Source: CAWGJF01 sp963822905
Lineage (GTDB): Bacteria; Bacteroidota; Ignavibacteria; Ignavibacteriales; Ignavibacteriaceae
DNA length: 64,000 nucleotides
Assembly: GCA_963822905.1 (NCBI GenBank)
Contig: CAWGJF010000001.1
Span: 620,001 to 684,000 of the forward strand
Direction of reading: 5' to 3'
A program made the position numbers and the translations under genes. The notes beneath the pieces were generated by a model, which was not told the DNA's origin, made no database searches, and worked only from the letters and a program-made list of their open reading frames with translations. Every line of letters starts with the position of its first letter. Position 1 is the stretch's first letter. Below are positions 19,223-27,742 of the stretch, one piece after another.

Positions 19223-19245
19223 CACAGATTAGTAATCTGTGCTAC
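19219..19245. repeat. REP-like palindrome, right copy
   Basis: A 27-base palindrome with half-site gtagcacagatta. It is identical to the left copy at 18585-18611 except for the central base, which is its complement, so this copy equals the left one read on the other strand. It overlaps the last codons of the transposase gene. Confidence 0.85.
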
Positions 19246-19503
19246 CGAATTATAAAATTTTTTTAACTTCAATTTGGTTTTAAAACTTTCAGACACTTGA
19301 GGATCGTGATTGCTTTTTATCTCTCATAAGAACCATTCATAATCATTTTTTGTGACTCCCAACATTAACACCAGAAAATAAGTGCCATTTTAGGTTTCAA
19401 GTCACACCACAATTAGTTTTTTCGACATAGTTTTACCACTCGCTAATTGAATTACTTTTGTAATTGTTTATTCAATTAAAATATCAAACAATAAAAGAGG
19501 CTA

Positions 19504-20001
19504 ATGAAAATGAGAAATTTATTTTTAACACTTGCAGCTTTGCTTTTAATTTTGCCAGCTGTCAATTCATATACATATGCACAGGAAAGTCCGATACAGG
19601 TTGCATTGTTTAATCCCGTACAGATTGCTCCTGAAACAAATTCAATTACGGGCTTAAGATTAAGCATATTATACGGAAAGAATGCAAATGTAAACGGGCT
19701 TGACGTGGGATTGGTTAATGTTACGACGGGCAATCAGCTTGGGTTACAGTACGGAGTTGTGGGAATTAATGAAGGAAATTTTAACGGCTGGCAGGATAAT
19801 TTTGTAAGTATAATTAAAGGAAACCTTACCGGGCTTCAGACGGGTGCTGTAAACTACACGGGAGGCAAAGCAACAGGTTTGCAGATTGCGATTGTAAATT
19901 ATGCTGCAACAATGAACGGGCTTCAACTGGGATTGATAAATATTATCGGCAAAGGCGGTTTCTTGCCAATATTCCCGATATTCAATTTTTGTTTTGAATA
20001 G
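19504..20001 (+). CDS. exported repeat protein, LA_2272-type surface repeat family
   Basis: A 165-residue protein with a signal peptide (about 23 residues, ending in an alanine-rich stretch before QESPIQ). The mature part consists of short repeats built on the pattern G-L-x-x-G-x-V-N, for example TGLQTGAVNYTGG, TGLQIAIVNYAA and NGLQLGLINIIG. This repeat style matches the LA_2272/LA_2273-type surface repeat proteins known from Leptospira and Bacteroidetes, whose function is not known. Two ATG codons are possible. The one at 19510 has the better spacing to the aaaagagg ribosome-binding site at 19493-19500, so it is probably the true start. A terminator follows directly. Confidence 0.7.
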   Translation: MKMRNLFLTLAALLLILPAVNSYTYAQESPIQVALFNPVQIAPETNSITGLRLSILYGKNANVNGLDVGLVNVTTGNQLGLQYGVVGINEGNFNGWQDNFVSIIKGNLTGLQTGAVNYTGGKATGLQIAIVNYAATMNGLQLGLINIIGKGGFLPIFPIFNFCFE

Positions 20002-20028
20002 AAAAAATTTTATTGTACTTATTGTGTT

Positions 20029-20062
20029 AACCCTCTTCATTTAAAGGTGGAGAGGGTTTTTT
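20029..20062 (+). terminator. rho-independent terminator
   Basis: Stem arms aaccctct (20029-20036) and agagggtt (20051-20058) are followed by a run of T. The sequence closely resembles the hairpin at 20838-20877 after the next gene, including the loop. Confidence 0.8.
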
Positions 20063-20152
20063 GCATAGGATAATTGGTTATCGAGATATATTATGAAATA
20101 GTTTTTCAGGTGATTTTGGAAATAACTATTTCAATTTAAAGGGAGAAGCACT

Positions 20153-20770
20153 ATGAAAACCTTTTTCATAATTTTCTTTTCGTTCACACTAACTATTCTT
20201 ACTTTTTCACAAACAGAAGATGATAATGTGCAGTTTGGCCTTGGTGTTAGTTTATCAGGGCAATTATCAGTGTATACAGACTATGGCGGACCTACAGAAT
20301 ATCGAATAATTGCACAACCAATAAACATGGCAAATTTTACCATAATAATTAAAGGAAATTTTTTTCGTTTCGAGCCGAGCATAGGTTATAGTACACTATC
20401 AAGCGATAATTCGAGTTCAGGATATACTTACGAACAGTCAAATTCAAATTTACGATTAGGGGCAGTTATAGCATTTAATGATGATCCCATTGAATCAGTT
20501 AATCTTTACTATGGACTTAATTCTGGGTTTATTTTAAGCAGTTATAGATACTCTTCTAGTAGTTCGGATGGAGCAAGTGATAATTCTAAAACCGACTTTT
20601 TTATTGGACCAGCAGCAGGAGGTGAGTATATGTTTAACAGACATTTTTCTTTCGGAGGTGAAATCAATCTGAATTATATCTCATTTGGGAATTACGAATC
20701 AGAAAGTGATAATTCAAGCTGGGCCATTTCAACAAGGGGCCTGATTTTTTTACGCTGGTATGTTAACTAA
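20153..20770 (+). CDS. predicted outer-membrane beta-barrel protein
   Basis: A 205-residue protein with a clear signal peptide (MKTFFIIFFSFTLTILTFS, cleavage near residue 20). It has alternating hydrophobic/polar segments rich in Gly, Ser, Tyr and Asn, ending in an aromatic strand (FLRWYVN). The layout is that of a small outer-membrane beta-barrel of the OmpA/porin-like superfamily. No catalytic motif is visible and the exact family is not recognised. A good ribosome-binding site (gggag) lies 9-13 bases upstream of the ATG. It stands alone between two related terminators. Confidence 0.6.
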   Translation: MKTFFIIFFSFTLTILTFSQTEDDNVQFGLGVSLSGQLSVYTDYGGPTEYRIIAQPINMANFTIIIKGNFFRFEPSIGYSTLSSDNSSSGYTYEQSNSNLRLGAVIAFNDDPIESVNLYYGLNSGFILSSYRYSSSSSDGASDNSKTDFFIGPAAGGEYMFNRHFSFGGEINLNYISFGNYESESDNSSWAISTRGLIFLRWYVN

Positions 20771-20837
20771 AAATTAGTGAAGATGGAACTTTTATTTATG
20801 TAATGTATAAAAAGTGAAATTTTAGTTAATGGAATAA

Positions 20838-20877
20838 TAACCTTCTTCATTGAAAAGATGGAGAGGGATTTTTTTTT
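20838..20877 (+). terminator. rho-independent terminator, related to the one at 20029
   Basis: Arms ccttct (20841-20846) and agaggg (20862-20867) pair with one wobble and are followed by nine T residues from 20869. It shares the arrangement cttcatt, aaa, gg, agaggg with the hairpin at 20029. Confidence 0.7.
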
Positions 20878-21011
20878 GTCATTCCTACTCCCTTTTGATA
20901 TTATATTAATTAATAATTGATTTGAACAAACTTAAATTGTTGGTAAGTTTTAAGTAAGTATGTCATTAAAAAAACTAGACCTGTGCCTTGAATCTATTAA
21001 AGGAAAAATCA

Positions 21012-21755
21012 GTGAAAAATAATACTGAAAGACCATTACAAAATACAATTGCAGTTTTTATCGATTTTGAAAACATATACTACTCATCATTAAATAATTT
21101 TGGTGAAGAACCTGACTTAATGATCATCAAAAATTTGTGTGAAAATAAAGGGGGCATTGCATCGATACAGGCATTTGGAGATTGGGTCCGATTCAACGAG
21201 CAGATTAATAGTCTTCAGACAAGCGGTATACAACCGGTTTTTACACCCTTATCACGAACAGAAAAAAGCAGCGCTGATACATTTATTTGTGTACATGCGA
21301 TGAAGCTGTTCATGCAAAATGAAAATATTAACACTTTAATACTGGTTTCCGGAGATCGTGATTTTATACCACTTCTGAATGAATTAAGATCACAAGGGAA
21401 AACTACTTTTTTAATGGGAGTTCCAGGATCTATATCGAGAGATCTGGTAAATGTTGCAGATGGATTAATAGAATATCGGCCTGAAAAAATTAAACATAAA
21501 GAATCGAAATCATTGCAAACTCCACAAAAGAAGGTAAGTGAACAGATAGAGAATAGTATTATGACATTATTAAAGAAGGAAAATCGAAGGGTAAATGTTG
21601 CAACTATCGGGATAAGAATTAAGAAGGAACATCCGGAGTTTAATCACAAAGAATTTGGATTTGATAAACTGTCACACTTTCTTGATAGTTTTTCAAAAAT
21701 TAAAGTTGAGTATGATGAAGACAAGCTGGTTGCATATGCCAGTTTAATTAAATGA
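21012..21755 (+). CDS. NYN-domain ribonuclease-like protein with OST-HTH/LOTUS domain
   Basis: A cytosolic protein of about 247 residues. The N-terminal part is a NYN (LabA/DUF88, PIN-like) domain: the acidic metal-binding residues appear in AVFIDFENIYYSS, SSADTFICVHAM and LVSGDRDFIPLLNELRSQG. The last 75 residues (from about SEQIENSIMTLLKK) form an OST-HTH/LOTUS domain, which in other proteins binds RNA. The combination suggests RNA cleavage or RNA binding, substrate unknown. The GTG at 21012 is preferred as start because an aaagga site lies about 8 bases upstream; a TTG at 20988 would also be open. It converges with ybaK. Confidence 0.85.
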   Translation: MKNNTERPLQNTIAVFIDFENIYYSSLNNFGEEPDLMIIKNLCENKGGIASIQAFGDWVRFNEQINSLQTSGIQPVFTPLSRTEKSSADTFICVHAMKLFMQNENINTLILVSGDRDFIPLLNELRSQGKTTFLMGVPGSISRDLVNVADGLIEYRPEKIKHKESKSLQTPQKKVSEQIENSIMTLLKKENRRVNVATIGIRIKKEHPEFNHKEFGFDKLSHFLDSFSKIKVEYDEDKLVAYASLIK

Positions 21756-21760
21756 GTTGT

Positions 21761-22228
21761 CTAAATTAAATCTTCGAATCTTCCATCAGTAATCTTTGCT
21801 AAATCTACCGGTTTAATTATAATCTGCATTCCTCTAACTCCAGCGCTAACATAAATATCTTCAAAAAATTGTGCGGTTTCATCAATAAAAGTTGGATATT
21901 TTTTCTTCATTCCAACTGGAGAACAGCCGCCTTTAATGTAACCTGTTAGTGGAAGCAATTCCTTTTCTTTTATCATTTCGATTTTTTTGTTTCGGCTTGC
22001 GGTTGCAGCTTTTTTCAAATCCAGTTCTTCTGTTACAGGAACGCAAAAAATATTAATGCCAGTTTTATCTCCACGCGTTACCAGGGTCTTAAAAACTTTT
22101 TCTGGTTCTATTCTTGCTTTGTTTGCAACAGTAATTCCGGATAAGTCATTTATATCAACTTCATAAGTTATAGTTGAATGCTGAATATTGTTTGCTTCAA
22201 GGAAACGCACTGCGTTGGTTTTAGCCAT
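21761..22228 (-). CDS. ybaK: Cys-tRNA(Pro)/Cys-tRNA(Cys) deacylase
   Basis: YbaK/EbsC family, a trans-editing enzyme that removes cysteine mischarged on tRNA(Pro). The 155-residue protein has the standard segments KTNAVRFLEANNI, YEVDINDLSG, the EPEKVFKTLVTRGD strand with the catalytic Lys, AVPVTEELDLKK-like KKAATASRNKKI, TGYIKGGCSPVGMKKKYP and VSAGVRGMQIIIKP. It ends 5 bases from the NYN gene stop on the opposite strand and begins 7 bases after the ABC ATPase gene, so it is probably the last gene of the minus-strand unit. Confidence 0.92.
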   Translation of the reverse strand: MAKTNAVRFLEANNIQHSTITYEVDINDLSGITVANKARIEPEKVFKTLVTRGDKTGINIFCVPVTEELDLKKAATASRNKKIEMIKEKELLPLTGYIKGGCSPVGMKKKYPTFIDETAQFFEDIYVSAGVRGMQIIIKPVDLAKITDGRFEDLI

Positions 22229-22234
22229 TGGATT

Positions 22235-23002
22235 TTAACCGGTGATTTTATCCAGATTGTTTTTAATCTGTTCGTAGCTTAAATCTAAATTTTCCGAAGA
22301 GAGTAAAAATTTTGTATATGGATGCTGAGGGTATGAAAACAATTCTTTGCTTGCATTGCTTTCAACAATTTCACCATTGTGAAGAATAATAATTGTATCG
22401 GCAATCTTTCTGAGAATTTTAAGATCGTGACTAATACAGATTATGGTAATGTTTCTTTCGGAATTTATTTTTTTAATGAGTGAAACAAAGTTCGATTGAG
22501 AAATTATATCCTGTGCAGAAAACGGTTCATCAAGTATTAACAGATGAGGGTTTGAGGCGAGTAGTCTGGCTAGAGCGACTCTCTGCTGTTCACCCCCGCT
22601 TAATTCATATCCTCTGCGTGAAAAAAGTTCGGGTTTAATTCCTGTTTCTCTGAATAATTCTTCAACTCTTTTTTTGACTTCATTTTTTGTTGTGTTATGA
22701 ATTAATAATGCTTCTTTGAGCACATCCTTAATTTTTCTGTATGGATTAAGAATTTCCCCGTTGTTCTGAAAGAGTAATTGAACCGAAGAAACTGAGTTCG
22801 ATTTTATACTGTTCCAAGTCAGCTTTCCGGAAGTTGGTTTAATCAACCCGGTTATTACTTTTGCAAGAGTAGTTTTTCCGCTTCCGGATTCACCGCTTAT
22901 TCCAAGTATTTCTCCAGTGGTAACTTCAAAATTAATTCCCATTAGAATATTTTTATTCTTAATTGAGTAACTGATATTTTCTGCTTTTAACAGGACGCTC
23001 AT
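22235..23002 (-). CDS. oligopeptide ABC transporter ATP-binding protein (OppF/DppF-like)
   Basis: A 255-residue cytosolic ATPase subunit of a peptide/nickel-type importer. Walker A is GESGSGKTT (about residues 37-45), the Q-loop is LLFQNN, the signature is LSGGEQQRVALARL, Walker B is HLLILDEPFSAQD and the H-loop is ICISHDL. The C-terminal HPYTKFLLSS stretch is the oligopeptide/dipeptide-type extension. It overlaps the companion ATPase gene by 4 bases. Together they form the two-ATPase set, while the binding protein and permeases are transcribed divergently from 23832. Confidence 0.9.
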   Translation of the reverse strand: MSVLLKAENISYSIKNKNILMGINFEVTTGEILGISGESGSGKTTLAKVITGLIKPTSGKLTWNSIKSNSVSSVQLLFQNNGEILNPYRKIKDVLKEALLIHNTTKNEVKKRVEELFRETGIKPELFSRRGYELSGGEQQRVALARLLASNPHLLILDEPFSAQDIISQSNFVSLIKKINSERNITIICISHDLKILRKIADTIIILHNGEIVESNASKELFSYPQHPYTKFLLSSENLDLSYEQIKNNLDKITG

Positions 23003-23754
23003 AGAGTAAAATTCCTGTACTCATTAATTAATTTAGAGTGAGGTGTCGAATCTTGCTTGAGGAAATCTTCTGTTGGAAGAAATTCACTGAGAGCCCCATC
23101 GGATAGAACCGAAATATAGTCACTAATTTTCACTGCAAAATTCCAATCTTGTGTTACCAACAAAACGGAGTTTTTATTTTGCTGAACAAATTCTTTCAGT
23201 TTGAGAAAGGTTAAATTTATTAATGTATAATCGATCCCAGAAGTCGGCTCATCAAGAATTAGCAATTCGGGTTTTGCAGCAAGAGCCAGAACTACAGTCA
23301 ATCGTTGCGCCATTCCGCCACTTAATTCGAAAGTATACATTTGTGAAATTTTTTCATATCCCGGTAGCAGAAAATAGTCCAGCAGATTTTTTATTTCGTC
23401 TTTTTTGTAAGAAGGAAAATTAAAATAGTAACCGAGTTTTTTTAACGGATTAAAACTATTTATAGAATCCTGAAGAACATACCTGATTTTATTTTGTCTC
23501 ATTTTTCTTAAATCTTCGTCTGTCACTTTCAACAAATCTAAATTATTTAAAATCACTTCTCCTTCCACAATGTATTGATTTTTGGGAAGCAGTTTAGTCA
23601 AAGATTTAATCAAAGTACTTTTTCCCGAACCATTCTCTCCCAGTATTGTATAAATTTTATTTGGTGATAAAGAAAAATTAATATTTCCTAGTAGTAATGG
23701 TTGTCCAGTTACTAACCTAAGTCGGATTTCTTTTATAACAGTTTTAAGATGCAT
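22999..23754 (-). CDS. oligopeptide ABC transporter ATP-binding protein (OppD/DppD-like)
   Basis: Second ATPase subunit, about 251 residues when started at the ATG with position 23754. An upstream in-frame start at 23841 would add 29 residues unlike the family and would overlap the divergent binding-protein gene. Walker A is GENGSGKSTLIK, the Q-loop YVLQDSIN, the signature ELSGGMAQRLTVVLAL, Walker B ELLILDEPTSGID and the H-loop LLVTQDW, where the usual His is replaced by Gln. It probably shares a divergent promoter region (23755-23831) with the binding-protein gene. Confidence 0.88.
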   Translation of the reverse strand: MHLKTVIKEIRLRLVTGQPLLLGNINFSLSPNKIYTILGENGSGKSTLIKSLTKLLPKNQYIVEGEVILNNLDLLKVTDEDLRKMRQNKIRYVLQDSINSFNPLKKLGYYFNFPSYKKDEIKNLLDYFLLPGYEKISQMYTFELSGGMAQRLTVVLALAAKPELLILDEPTSGIDYTLINLTFLKLKEFVQQNKNSVLLVTQDWNFAVKISDYISVLSDGALSEFLPTEDFLKQDSTPHSKLINEYRNFTL

Positions 23755-23831
23755 GAAAAGAGTTACTTTCGATTTACACGGCAAAATAATAAATTGAGGT
23801 AAGAAAATTACCTCTCTTTTCGGAAAAGAAT

Positions 23832-25493
23832 ATGATCTCAATTAAAAGATTTCTTTTAACTGTACTATTAATTTCTCTGGCATTCCTATCATGTTCTGAG
23901 CAAAAATCGAATAAAAATAGAATTGTAATTGGAATTGCTTCAGATATACAAACACTAAATCCGCTCTATACTGTTAGTGTAGATGAAGGAGCGATTGCAG
24001 AGTTGCTTTATCCCGCTTTAATCGATTTTAAATGGAATGACAAAAAGGGAGGTTTGGATATTTTACCGATGATTGCAGAAAGCTGGGAATGGTCAAATGA
24101 TTCATTATCACTAAGAATGAAATTACATGACGATGTAACCTGGACAGACGGAGAAAAACTGACAACTGACGATATTCTTTTCTCATTTGATATTTATTCC
24201 GATTCAGTTGTTCAGAGCAGACTTTATGAAACTATTGAAACATTGTTCTTGAACGAGGACAATAGTGTGAATTTGAAAAAGTCTTTTACCGTTGTTTCTC
24301 CTTTTGAATTAGTCGTTCATTTTACACCGGATAAAAATCCTTCCTTGTATGATTTAAGTGTGCCAATCGTTCCGAAACATATTTTTGAAAAAATCAGCAG
24401 AAAGGAGTTAGCTGAATCGGATAAAAAATATGAGCCCGTGACTTCCGGTGCCTATAAATTATTTAAATGGAATAAAAATCAGGATATCATCCTGGCTGCA
24501 AATGAAAATTCGTTTTTATATAGCAAAGAAATGCCTGAGCAGTTGATATTTAAAGTTATTCCGGAGTACACATCTCGAATTAATCAACTTGAGAAAAAAG
24601 AAATTGACATAATGGAAAAAGTGAAAACCGAAGATGTAAAATCAATTGAACAAAGTAATGATCTTGTAGTTAATTCAACAACAGGGAGGGAATATGATTA
24701 TATTGGGTGGAACAATATTGATGTTGAAGCATTTAAGGAAAATAAAACTTATAAGCCAAACAAATTGTTTGGCAACCCCTCAATAAGGAAAGCGCTTACT
24801 TATGCAATTAACCGGAAAGAAATTATAGATGAATATCTTTTAGATTATGCAGAAATCTCAAACAGTCCTGTATCCTCGATATTTAAAAGAGAAATTAATA
24901 AAGATCTTGAACCAATTAAATATGACCCTGAAAAAGCAAAAGAGATTCTCAAACAGAATGGATGGAAGGATTCAAACAATGATGGTATTATTGATAAAGA
25001 AGGAACAGAATTTAAATTTACTCTAAGTATTCCGACCGGTAATCCTTTACGCGAATTTGCTTCAACAATAATTCAAAATAATTTGCGATCTGTTGGAATT
25101 GAGATGAAAATAGAAACTTATGAATTAGGAATGTTTATCGACAACCTTTACAACAAATCAATGGATGCATATATGGCTGCATGGTTTATTCCCATACCAT
25201 TGCAATTTAAACCATACTGGTATTCCGATCCGGATATCGCCCCGGCAAATTTTGTAAGTTACAGAAGTAAAAAAGCTGATGATATTCTGGATAAACTTGA
25301 TAAAAGAATCTCTGATAAAAATTACATTTCATATGTAAGGGAATTTCAGAAAATTTTATATGATGACCAGCCGGTTACATTTTTATACTGGACACCAAAT
25401 TTTACAGCGTATAATAAAAGAATTGGCAATATCGATATATCTCCTTACGGAGTGATAACACATTGCTGGGAATGGAAAATCGCGAATAAATAA
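23832..25493 (+). CDS. peptide ABC transporter substrate-binding lipoprotein (SBP family 5)
   Basis: A 553-residue extracytoplasmic solute-binding protein. The signal sequence ends in a lipobox-like FLSC with Cys21, so it is likely a lipoprotein. The family 5 signature appears in the segment MIAESWEWSNDSLSLRMKL followed by WTDGEKLTTDDILFSFD. Later segments are PVTSGAYKLFKWNKNQ, NPSIRKALTYAINRKEII, YDPEKAKEILKQNGWKDSNN and ASTIIQNNLRSVGIEMK. It should deliver oligopeptides or related ligands to the permeases encoded 3 bases downstream. The divergent ATPase genes complete the importer. Confidence 0.9.
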   Translation: MISIKRFLLTVLLISLAFLSCSEQKSNKNRIVIGIASDIQTLNPLYTVSVDEGAIAELLYPALIDFKWNDKKGGLDILPMIAESWEWSNDSLSLRMKLHDDVTWTDGEKLTTDDILFSFDIYSDSVVQSRLYETIETLFLNEDNSVNLKKSFTVVSPFELVVHFTPDKNPSLYDLSVPIVPKHIFEKISRKELAESDKKYEPVTSGAYKLFKWNKNQDIILAANENSFLYSKEMPEQLIFKVIPEYTSRINQLEKKEIDIMEKVKTEDVKSIEQSNDLVVNSTTGREYDYIGWNNIDVEAFKENKTYKPNKLFGNPSIRKALTYAINRKEIIDEYLLDYAEISNSPVSSIFKREINKDLEPIKYDPEKAKEILKQNGWKDSNNDGIIDKEGTEFKFTLSIPTGNPLREFASTIIQNNLRSVGIEMKIETYELGMFIDNLYNKSMDAYMAAWFIPIPLQFKPYWYSDPDIAPANFVSYRSKKADDILDKLDKRISDKNYISYVREFQKILYDDQPVTFLYWTPNFTAYNKRIGNIDISPYGVITHCWEWKIANK

Positions 25494-25496
25494 TTT

Positions 25497-26483
25497 ATGA
25501 AAAGAAAATTCATCAGTACAATTACAAAAAGAATTTTCTCATCGCTTATCACTCTTTTTATTTTGGTTTCTTTCCTGTTTGTAATAATCCGAATTTCTCC
25601 CGGTAACCCTGCCCAGAAATTTCTTTCACCCGAATTCAGTCCACAGCTTTCAAAACTTGTAATTCAGAAGTTTAATCTGGATCAGCCGCTAATTGAACAA
25701 TATGTCTCATTTATTAAAAACACTTTTACGGGTGAGTTTGGTATTTCATATAATTATCATTTGCCTGTCATTACTGTTATCTGGCAATCACTTTCTTTTA
25801 CTTTGGTTTTTGCAACGCTCAGTTTTGTGATTGAAATTCTTTTCAGCTTTTTGCTGGCGATATATGTTACGAAAAAAGAAAAAATTTGGCTTGATAATCT
25901 GATTTCTAATCTCTCCCTGGCGATATATTCAACGCCATCTTTTGTTCTTGGCGTAATTCTGATTCTAATTTTTTCGATCAAACTCAATATTTTCCCTACT
26001 TCCGGGTTGAAATCATTTGATTACGATTCATTCGGTTTTTTCGAAAAGTTTGGCAATTTATTTGCTCATCTTGTTTTACCTTTGGTTACACTCTCGGCCG
26101 CAGGCATAGCAGTATTTTACAAATATATCAGGGACAACCTGAAAGAGGTAAAAAATCAATCTTACATTTTGCAATTGCGTGGAAGCGGTTACAGTGAATC
26201 AGAAATACTTTTAAAGCATATAATTCCAAATGCTGTGAGACCATTAATTTCTGTTGCAGGCATTGAGCTTGGAATTCTTTTTGGCGGTGCGCTTATTACT
26301 GAAGTGATTTTCGGCTTACCGGGAATGGGAAGACTAACTATTGATTCTATTTTAAGCAGAGATTATCCGTTGATAATTGCCTGCTCTTTTACCGCTGGTG
26401 CACTAATGATTTTAGCAAACTTCATTGCGGATATTATAAAAATGAAACTGGATCCGGGAAGTATAGGAGAACATTTGAATTGA
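25497..26483 (+). CDS. peptide ABC transporter permease (OppB/DppB-like)
   Basis: A 328-residue inner-membrane permease with about six transmembrane segments. The N-terminal segment TKRIFSSLITLFILVSFLFV and RISPGNPAQ are standard for the B-type subunit, as are LDQPLIEQYVSFIKN and GEFGIS. The EAA loop that docks the ATPase reads RGSGYSESEILLKHIIPNA and is followed by GGALITEVIFGLPGMGRL and DYPLI. It lies 3 bases after the binding-protein gene and overlaps the next permease by 4 bases. Confidence 0.92.
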   Translation: MKRKFISTITKRIFSSLITLFILVSFLFVIIRISPGNPAQKFLSPEFSPQLSKLVIQKFNLDQPLIEQYVSFIKNTFTGEFGISYNYHLPVITVIWQSLSFTLVFATLSFVIEILFSFLLAIYVTKKEKIWLDNLISNLSLAIYSTPSFVLGVILILIFSIKLNIFPTSGLKSFDYDSFGFFEKFGNLFAHLVLPLVTLSAAGIAVFYKYIRDNLKEVKNQSYILQLRGSGYSESEILLKHIIPNAVRPLISVAGIELGILFGGALITEVIFGLPGMGRLTIDSILSRDYPLIIACSFTAGALMILANFIADIIKMKLDPGSIGEHLN

Positions 26484-27742
26484 AAAGTAAAATAAAAACC
26501 TGGCACTGGATAATTTTTTTATCGCTGATGTTTTTAGCCTTAAGGATTGAACTGCTAATTGGTTGTATTACTTTCTGGGGAATGTATATTGGTTTAATTT
26601 TTTCTGATTTCAAAACCGCAATTCAGTTATTCGATTTTAATACTCTTGAAATTCTTCTTTCACCTGTATTAATTGTCCTGATTGGGTTTATTACCATAAA
26701 ATTCAGAACGAAAAATTTTCTATCGTCGGAGCTGACTTTTACAATTGCTTTCTCAGCTTTCTTGATTTTCATCTTTTTATTTGCATCAGTTATCACAAAC
26801 AGGAACCCTGATTTTCAAAAGGATCTTTCTGTTACAAAATTACTTCCACCCTTAAGTAGTGTAAAATTAATCAGGGTAAAAAATGAGAGTGTGCAAACTG
26901 ATCAGGAAAAATTAGTTAAACTGAAACACGAGATTATTCCACTATCATATGATGAAAACGTTTATTTTGCGGAAAGTATAAACAGAGATCAGAGAAAATA
27001 TTACAAAGGAAATAAAGAATATTCTATACCTGGTTTACCCGGATTTAATAAAGATTTTCAAATTGAAGAAAAAAAATTTTTACTTGGAACAGATGAATTC
27101 GGCCGGGACATTTTAACTAGATTAATTTTTGGAACAAGAATATCATTGTTAGTAGGACTTTCTTCAGTTATTGTTTCTTTGCTGATCGGGATTGTACTGG
27201 GATTTATTTCTGCATACAGTACCGGAATTATCGATTCAGCACTCAACCGTTTTGCAGAAGTAATGCTCGCATTTCCAATCATTTACCTGGTAGTATTAAT
27301 ACTGGCATTGTTTGGCAGTTCGCTAATTTCTATAGTTATTGTTCTCGGTTTTTCGGGGTGGATGAGTTTATTTAAAATTGTAAGAAGTGAAATAATTTCC
27401 TTAAAGAAAAAAGATTTTATTAATACAGCAAACTTGATAGGCTTGAGTAAAAAACAGATTTTGTTGAAAGAAATTTTGCCTGTTATTATAATACCGGTGA
27501 TTGTTAATACTATTTTTCAATTCAGCAATGTAATTCTTGCTGAGTCGGCTTTGAGTTATCTTGGTCTTACAATTGGAGGAAGTTATCCTTCCTGGGGGTC
27601 AATGATTGAAAGTGGTCAGGAATATTTACGTGTTGCATGGTGGATGATCGTTTTCCCGGGAACAATATTAATACTTACTTTATTCAGTTTTAATAATCTT
27701 GGCAGAAAACTGAATGAATTTTTTATACCAAGGACCAAGTAA
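26480..27742 (+). CDS. peptide ABC transporter permease (OppC/DppC-like) with extended N-terminus
   Basis: A 420-residue permease. The C-terminal 230 residues are typical: LLGTDEFGRDILTRLIFGTR, the transmembrane bundle, the EAA loop NLIGLSKKQILLKEILP and SALSYLGLTIGGSYPSWGSM. The N-terminal region is longer than usual. About four predicted membrane helices (residues 10-25, 30-45, 60-75, 85-110) and a soluble stretch precede the core, whereas standard OppC has one helix and a shorter lead. The start is TTG, overlapping the oppB-like stop. Its stop overlaps the ATG of the kinase gene by one base, tying transport to the downstream signalling genes. Confidence 0.9.
   Translation: MKSKIKTWHWIIFLSLMFLALRIELLIGCITFWGMYIGLIFSDFKTAIQLFDFNTLEILLSPVLIVLIGFITIKFRTKNFLSSELTFTIAFSAFLIFIFLFASVITNRNPDFQKDLSVTKLLPPLSSVKLIRVKNESVQTDQEKLVKLKHEIIPLSYDENVYFAESINRDQRKYYKGNKEYSIPGLPGFNKDFQIEEKKFLLGTDEFGRDILTRLIFGTRISLLVGLSSVIVSLLIGIVLGFISAYSTGIIDSALNRFAEVMLAFPIIYLVVLILALFGSSLISIVIVLGFSGWMSLFKIVRSEIISLKKKDFINTANLIGLSKKQILLKEILPVIIIPVIVNTIFQFSNVILAESALSYLGLTIGGSYPSWGSMIESGQEYLRVAWWMIVFPGTILILTLFSFNNLGRKLNEFFIPRTK

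Noticed and set aside
23755..23841. N-terminal extension of the OppD-like ATPase from position 23841
   Set aside because: The extra 29 residues do not resemble the family and would overlap the divergent binding-protein gene; the internal ATG at 23754 gives a standard length.
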